This document shows, one piece after another, positions 9,246-14,590 of a stretch of DNA of 14,590 bases. The position numbers and the translations under genes are program-made. Below the pieces are notes generated by a model. That model made no database searches and was not told the DNA's origin. It was given only the letters and a program-made list of their open reading frames with translations. This DNA comes from Conidiobolus incongruus B7586 (taxonomy: Eukaryota; Entomophthoromycota; Entomophthoromycetes; Entomophthorales; Conidiobolaceae), in NCBI GenBank assembly GCA_000697335.1, contig JNEM01017060.1, positions 1 through 14,590 on the forward strand, read 5' to 3'. Positions within the stretch are counted from its first letter, which is position 1; every line of letters starts with the position of its first letter.

Positions 9246-10295
9246 ATGACTGCTATCACTATTCCAACTTTCATCTCCATGCTTTTGGCTGTGCCTGTGG
9301 CAAGTCATATGGTGTTGATGAAGCCTCCTGCCAGATATTCAAGATTCAACCCCGATTATGTTAAGGCCGGAAAAGTTGATTATGACTTACAATCTCCCTT
9401 GAGTGGTCCTGGTGGTTTGAGACTCCCTTTCCCTTGTGGTCGTCCCAAGGGACCAGCCTCTCAAACCATTAAAGCTGGTGAAACCGTTAAATGGTCTTTG
9501 GCTGGTGGTGCTACTCATAATGGTGGTCATTGTGAAATTTCTTTAAGCTATGATGATAAAACCTTTGTTTCTATTCAAACTATCCTTGGCAATTGTATGA
9601 AGAATGGTGTTCTCGACTACGAAGTAACTATTCCTGCTAATGCTCCTTCTGGTCCTGCTACTTTCGCTTGGACTTGGGTTAATTGGGCAGGTAACCGTGA
9701 ATACTATATGAACTGCGCGGATGTTATGATCGAAGGTAATCCCAATGGTGTTCTCACTGGTCCCAAGATTGTTGAGGTCAACATGCCTGGAAAGCCTACG
9801 ATTCCAGAATTTGCTAATGCCAGAACTGGTGCTGAGTTCTATGAAAATCGCCCTCTCGTGTCTGTGACCGGAAAGGGTGTCACTGGACCAGTTGATCCTC
9901 CTTCTACCACCGATAAATCTCCTAATCCTGAGACTACATCCGTCAAGCCGCCTGTTAGTAATCCTTCCATCAACAAACCTACTCTCACTAATCCTCCGAT
10001 CAACAAACCCACTTTCACTAATCCTTCAGTCAACAAACCCCCTGTTACAAATCTTCCCAATAAGCCTCCAGTTGCCAAGCCCCCTGTGACCAGGCCAATT
10101 CCTACTGCTGATTCCACTCAAATGGAAAGACCCAAACCTACCGGTGGGTCCCATAAAGGCAGGTGTGAACCTGGTACATGGGTATGTTCCGCAGATGGCT
10201 ACCTCGTATGCGATTGGGGTTATTGGCGTAAAGGTCAATGTACTAATGGTACTAAATGCCAACAGGTTAATTCAAAACGAATTCTTTGCCTTTAA
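9246..10295 (+). CDS. Secreted AA11-like LPMO with CBM19-like chitin-binding tail (copy 2)
   Basis: A 349-residue, single-exon paralogue of the gene at 4398. The signal peptide is residues 1-20, with His21 as the predicted mature N-terminus. The copper-site residues His21, His91 and Tyr154 and the four catalytic-domain cysteines are all kept at the same numbers. From residue 34 to 215 the only protein change is Thr148 to Ala, which removes the Asn146 glycosylation sequon. The linker (about 216-306) is 24 residues longer than in copy 1 and uses 10-residue units such as NPPINKPTFT. The tail (307-349) keeps all six cysteines at identical spacing and the GTKC motif, yet many other positions differ; Asn334-Gly-Thr is a sequon. 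The probable role is oxidative chitin cleavage outside the cell, with substrate or surface preference possibly altered by the changed binding module. That last point is inference. The start is fixed by the signal peptide and the alignment to copy 1. Confidence 0.88.
   Translation: MTAITIPTFISMLLAVPVASHMVLMKPPARYSRFNPDYVKAGKVDYDLQSPLSGPGGLRLPFPCGRPKGPASQTIKAGETVKWSLAGGATHNGGHCEISLSYDDKTFVSIQTILGNCMKNGVLDYEVTIPANAPSGPATFAWTWVNWAGNREYYMNCADVMIEGNPNGVLTGPKIVEVNMPGKPTIPEFANARTGAEFYENRPLVSVTGKGVTGPVDPPSTTDKSPNPETTSVKPPVSNPSINKPTLTNPPINKPTFTNPSVNKPPVTNLPNKPPVAKPPVTRPIPTADSTQMERPKPTGGSHKGRCEPGTWVCSADGYLVCDWGYWRKGQCTNGTKCQQVNSKRILCL
9344..9889 (+). repeat. Near-identical tract shared with 4496-5041
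   Basis: Partner of the tract in copy 1: five differences in 546 bp, clustered within the short interval 9653-9719. Four of the five are synonymous. Sharp loss of similarity at the 3' edge coincides with the catalytic domain/linker junction. Confidence 0.9.
9960..10049 (+). repeat. Three 30-bp repeats in the linker of copy 2
   Basis: Three in-frame units encode NPSINKPTLT, NPPINKPTFT and NPSVNKPPVT (residues 239-268). The longer period and Asn-rich content differ from the 15-bp KPPVT repeats of copy 1, so the linkers expanded independently or were replaced. Confidence 0.85.
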
Positions 10296-10316
10296 ATTAA
10301 ATTTATTTAATATCAA

Positions 10317-10322
10317 AATAAA
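10317..10322 (+). terminator. Poly(A) signal of the second LPMO gene
   Basis: AATAAA begins 22 bases after the stop codon, matching the 24-base spacing in copy 1. Confidence 0.45.
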
Positions 10323-12059
10323 AAAATGAGTAATTTACTAACATATTTAAGTTAATTAACTGAGTATTACTATGATTAGATTCATTGAATACAAGTATAA
10401 TGTTTTATATTTATACATTGCCAATAGATTTTAATTATATATAAATTACACTTTTATGTGTAGAATTATATATAATTATAAAATTGATATTCAATTAATT
10501 TTTTATATATCCTTTATAATATTTTATATTCATTATAAAAATTATTTAATTTAATTTAAAAATTATAAAATTTTGAAAATGGAGTAAATATAAATAGAAA
10601 TTTATATTAGAAAAATTTCATAAATTAAGATTTAGAGTAATTCACAATTAATATTGAATATTTACCAATATAATTATTTTAATATCATCATTTGTTTAAT
10701 AAAAATAAAGAATTACACAAAATTATTCAATGTCAAGCTATTAATATTTCTATCATTAAACTAACTAAAATATTAAAAATATTATGGTAAATTTTCATTT
10801 AATAGGAAATTGATTATTAGCTATAACATTATAACTTTATAAAATTCAAATAATAGTTTGGTTGGAAATATTTTAAATTCCACTGGTATTTACTGAATCA
10901 AATTATTTTTTATGTTTAAAAACTATAATAAAAGGATTAAATTCTGCTATACCGATTTTTGTATATCATTAAAATGCATTCCTTAATACCAAATTCATAA
11001 TTTCGGGTCAAAATAAATACTCTACCTGATTTGTCCAGATAATTAATTAAATAATTATTATAATTTTAATAAATACTGTAAATTTCGTGAGAACTTTATT
11101 ATTTGATTTTATTTTGTAATATTCCAATAGTTAATATTATACTTATATACAAATAATATTAACAATGAACTAAAATTTTTATTCAGTTAATTTTAAGCAC
11201 AAAACATACATAAATGCAATATAAAGTAACCAATTATATCAAAATAAAGTTTTATATGAGTTGAATTATTATATAAGAGTTAAAATTTGGATAACCTATT
11301 CATATTAAAAGTATGTTAGGAATAAATTTGATTAATATTATATAATTGATATATTTGATCTAAATAATATAAAATTACTATTTTTCAAGTAGGTAAAATT
11401 TTTCCCAGAAATTGGCTCCTATAAGAATATTTCATGATTATCATGGTTAACAATCATATGAATCCTAAATGAAAAATAAATTATATTTGATTTAACTATT
11501 ATGCTCTGGAATAATTGAGATTTAAATATCAAATTTAAATAATTTCACTATTTTCCAAAATTTCAACCACACTTGCCAAAAATGCTAAAATTGAGCCAAA
11601 GAACCTTAATTTTCCGATTCAATTTAAATCGATTTGATAATTAGTTTTGTTATTATGAGGCAAATTTTTTGAACTTTTTAACTTACAAATTGATTCAAAA
11701 TTGAAAAACGTAGCAAAATGAAAATTTAATATATAGTTTTACAGTTTGAATACTGTTCTTGAAAATAAGGTTTTAGTTTTATAAAAATTATAAATAATTA
11801 AATATTCCTAAACTTTAACTCTAATCCTAACTTGAATATTTTTATAGTATGCTTTATACCAATATTGAATACACTTTATTTAATGCAATTATTTAATATA
11901 TCAATTGGATAATCTCTTAGAAAAGTAGTATTATTTTTGATGCTTATCAACATTCAATTATTAAATAAAAAAAGGTAATTTTGTGAAAAAGTGAATTTAA
12001 AAGGATAACCTTATATATTTTTTCTTATTAAATATCGCATTCTGGTAAAGACATGATGC
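10323..12059. other. A+T-rich intergenic desert, no gene seen
   Basis: About 1.7 kb of A/T-dominated sequence without coding frames or RNA genes. A slightly more complex patch at about 11560-11640 has several CC and GCC steps, but no family could be assigned. The composition changes abruptly at about 12035, where the LTR-like block begins. Confidence 0.7.
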
Positions 12060-12321
12060 TGTCACGAGTTGGGTGACTCCCTTCTACCCAAGTATTCTTA
12101 CGTCAACCTAATGTTAAAGTCATTTCCCCCTCGCATACCATCTGCTCTCGCTCTATCTTTTAATTGGCCGATGATCCAAGTCACCGGATAATCTCATGAA
12201 TCACGTTACCAAACCCACACTTTATAAAACCCGGAATTAGAGCTATCCTCAGCAGGAGGAGTTCGATCTGGGTCCTCCCGGCTATTTGACTTAAACTAAT
12301 AAACCCCTTATCTCTCTAACA
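12060..12321 (+). mobile_element. LTR-like block of a fossil retrotransposon
   Basis: This 262-bp block is far richer in G+C than its surroundings and has LTR layout. It begins TGTCACGAG and ends CTCTAACA, has a TATA box at 12223-12229 and AATAAA at 12298-12303, with a G+C-rich hairpin between them (stem 12255-12260 with 12273-12278). The TGTCACG start recalls Ty3/Gypsy LTRs. Read on the minus strand it would start TGTTAG, as many Copia LTRs do, so family and strand are uncertain. I see no target duplication directly at the two ends, so it may be one LTR of a broken element, with remnants at 12322-12880. It has kept its composition, suggesting it is younger than the surrounding desert. Confidence 0.55.
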
Positions 12322-12663
12322 CTTACCTGGAATTCCCCAGATCTGTCTCTTTTACTTAAACTACTCTGGACACGGCTTTCCCAAGTCATGCTACTAAATA
12401 ATTTCTATAATTCAATCCCAAGTCATGTGGCTTTATCAAATATTGTCTGAGATTGAATTTAGAGAATGATAGTGTCTAAGATTACTAGATTCTATATAAT
12501 TTTGGAAATATAATTTGCTTTTTTGATGATCTTGATGGTAAATTATCTTGTTCATCATTCAAGAAACTCCAATTACCATACTGATTCAAGAAGTCAAATT
12601 TGAGGTACCTCATTTCATGAAATGGTTGAACCTATCACTTCATATATACATTTTTCTACCATT
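12322..12663. other. Probable degraded internal DNA next to the LTR-like block
   Basis: Composition falls from moderate G+C near 12322-12430 to A+T-rich further on. The 11-base word CCCAAGTCATG occurs at 12380-12390 and 12417-12427. The stretch connects the LTR-like block to the left arm of the large inverted repeat and may be fossil internal sequence of the same element. No intact coding frame is present. Confidence 0.35.
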
Positions 12664-13424
12664 AATTCAAAAATATCGAATCTCTAAGTCTTTCTCGTAA
12701 CACTCACAAAAGTATTGAGTCGTGTCAAGCCTGAGATATTTACTCTATTCACAGTAAGTTATTTTCAACTAATTTGATAAACTCCATTAATTTCTCTTAC
12801 TTTTGTGGTAACTTATTGTTTACCACTGGCAATTCCCCATTTAAGCTCTAAAAGTCTATTTCCTCCAGCAATTATGGTGGCCAATCTATTTAAAAAATAT
12901 TATTATTTAGATTGAAAACACAGTAACCTTAAAATGTAGTTTTAATTTTTTTAAGGATAATTTATTAATTTACTGTTTTAAAATAATAGTTTTAATTTCC
13001 AACTCATTTAATGTAATGAGTAGAAATTTAGATATATTAAATATTTCCATTTAATGAAAACTGGAACAATATATAAATTTAAAACATATGAATTGAAATT
13101 GTATGAAACTTCTGATCAAAAGTCTATTTCAAATAAGATGGGAAATATTTTTGAATTAATTATTAATTTAATCATTATATAATTATTTGATAATGATAAT
13201 CATAATTATGGGAGGAAATAGACTTTTAGAGCTTAAGCAAGGAATCACCAATAGTAAACAATATATTACCACAGAATTATGGGAAATTAATAGGATTCAC
13301 CAAATTAGATGGAAATAGCTTATTATAAATTGGGTTTTTTATAAAGTAATTATCTTATACTTATTATAGCTTAATACTTATATGAGGGTTATAAGAAAAA
13401 CTTAAAGACTGGATATTTTGAAAG
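12664..13424. repeat. Large imperfect inverted repeat, fossil element copies head to head
   Basis: The arms 12664-12880 and 13197-13424 are reverse complements over more than 200 bp. A 26-bp core matches perfectly (12841-12866 with 13211-13236); outward the match is roughly three in four. About 316 bp of A+T-rich DNA lies between them. The arms look like two old copies of one repeated element inserted in opposite orientation, the left one adjoining the LTR-like block. No intact gene is present and both copies are heavily decayed. A long hairpin made by inverted duplication is the alternative. Confidence 0.65.
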
Positions 13425-14590
13425 AAAGATAAAAGTGATGTATTTATTAGTTCATTTATAATAATCTTATATTAGGTTTTATAGTTGATTTTTATGGATA
13501 AAAATGGCTTAATGACAAAAAGGAATATAATCACCTGATTTAAGAAACTGAGTGTTCCCAATATAATTCCTTGATTTAATATGATAATTGTAATTTCTTT
13601 AGTAATTGGAAAAATCATTTTCAATTAATAATTTATTTATAAATATTAAAATATTACTATTCTTAAATTTAATTTTATTTAATTATATATTGTCTAAAAT
13701 ATTACTCTTAAAATTTACACTTAAAATTTAATAAATATAATATTTATTTCAAAATATATATTGCTATTTATATAAATAAAAAAATTTGAATAATAATTAA
13801 AATCAAAATAAATAAGTCATAATTTTATAGAAATATATATTGATAAGTTAATTATTAGAATATTATATTATTGGCAAAAAATATTATATTTAAATACTAT
13901 ATATAATAGTCAATTTCAATATATATCTTAAGATGATTTTGTTAATAGAATTTTATAATAAATCTATTCATTTTGTATATACCTTTAGTAATATAAATAT
14001 ATTATATTTTGAATTATTTAATTAATAATAAATAATTAAGTTAATTTTTATCATATAATGCTAAAAACTTATATTCAATATATTTTAGGATTATTTTATA
14101 AAATTAAGTAATATTTTAATAATTTTAATATTAATTTTTCCTATATATTAAGATAAACTTTAATTAACCAAATTAATATTAACAGAAGTATTATTTTTGG
14201 TAATTTTGTGTTTAATATAGGAATTATATAAAAGACTGATATTGATTGAATTATCATTATTCAAAAATCCATTTAATATTTTAAATAAATAAATTTAGTT
14301 TTTTAACCTTTTAAAAATACTTTTTTAATAATATTATTAATATAAAAATAGAATAATAGTAAAATTATAAATCAATTTTTAAAATAATTATTAATTAATA
14401 AACCAAAAAAATATTAAATTTTTTTATTATTAATAGATTATTTTTATATCTTTAATAAGCAATGAATAATCCAAAAAAGTTTTTTTTATTAAATAATAAA
14501 ATAAAAAATCTTTTAAATTAATTTAATTTTGATTGATATTATATCTATTATAATTATATTTTATAATTATGAAAATATTTAAAATTATAC
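13425..14590. other. A+T-rich intergenic desert, no gene seen
   Basis: About 1.2 kb, nearly all A and T from 13600 onward, with many homopolymer runs. The first 150 bases may continue the right arm of the inverted repeat at low similarity. Nothing else is recognised. Confidence 0.7.

Noticed and set aside
9105-9308. 67-codon minus-strand frame across the start of copy 2
   Set aside because: Antisense to the leader and signal peptide, with no counterpart at copy 1.
9877-10089. Leu/Pro/Ser-rich plus-strand frame inside copy 2
   Set aside because: A frame-shifted reading of the linker repeats, not present as an equivalent frame in copy 1.
9839-10117. Minus-strand Gly/Leu-rich open frame, and similar antisense frames to 10262
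   Set aside because: These are the reverse reading of the Pro/Asn/Lys linker repeats of copy 2; the repeat periodicity keeps stops out.
10144-10329. 61-codon plus-strand frame at the 3' end of copy 2
   Set aside because: It overlaps the CBM19-like tail in another frame; the six-cysteine reading is clearly the real one.
12255-12280. GTTCGATCT resembling a tRNA B box (SINE or tRNA)
   Set aside because: No A box, cloverleaf or acceptor stem could be found around it; the site fits better as the hairpin in the middle of an LTR.
12322-12330. Consensus-like splice donor on the minus strand (CCAGGTAAG)
   Set aside because: It sits exactly at the LTR-like border and no convincing exon lies on either side, so I treat it as coincidence.
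12060-12360. Hammerhead ribozyme in the G+C-richer block
   Set aside because: The CTGATGA and GAAA core elements are not present together in the right order.
1-14590. CRISPR array or bacterial-style operon
   Set aside because: No regularly spaced direct repeats, and gene structure and poly(A) signals are eukaryotic.

Overview
The window looks like a gene-poor, extremely A+T-rich nuclear region of an early-diverging (zygomycete-grade) fungus. The reasons are two intronless secreted proteins pairing a chitin-type lytic polysaccharide monooxygenase (AA11-like LPMO) with a six-cysteine CBM19-like chitin-binding tail, coding DNA visibly richer in G+C than its surroundings, and AATAAA signals just after both stop codons. 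The lineage is an inference. Anaerobic gut fungi share the A+T-rich spacers, but I would not expect an oxygen- or peroxide-dependent LPMO there.

Layout: 1-4100 is an A+T-rich desert with microsatellites and one MITE-like inverted repeat pair (972-1019 / 1368-1412). 4100-4397 is the upstream region of the first LPMO gene (4398-5375). 5405-8955 is a second desert with a possible Tc1-type transposon end near 7508. 8957-9245 is the upstream region of the second LPMO gene (9246-10295), recognisably related to that of the first. 10323-12059 is a third desert. 12060-12321 is a G+C-richer block with the layout of a retroelement LTR. 12664-12880 and 13197-13424 are two diverged copies of one sequence in opposite orientation. 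The rest to 14590 is A+T-rich with nothing recognised.

The two LPMO genes are direct tandem duplicates with start codons 4848 bp apart. Their most striking property is mosaic divergence. A 546-bp tract over nearly all of the catalytic domain differs at only 5 positions and includes a 309-bp run without a difference. The upstream DNA, the N-terminal part of the signal peptide, the Pro/Thr/Lys linker and the CBM19-like tail have all diverged strongly. This fits recent gene conversion or ectopic recombination over the catalytic module, with the linker and binding module free to diversify.

The likely shared job is secretion of two copper enzymes with nearly the same catalytic core and different linkers and chitin-binding ends, acting on chitin in the fungus's own wall or in a host or prey such as arthropods. 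I found no complete system of a wholly new kind. The converted gene pair and the fossil inverted repeat are the parts most worth a second look.
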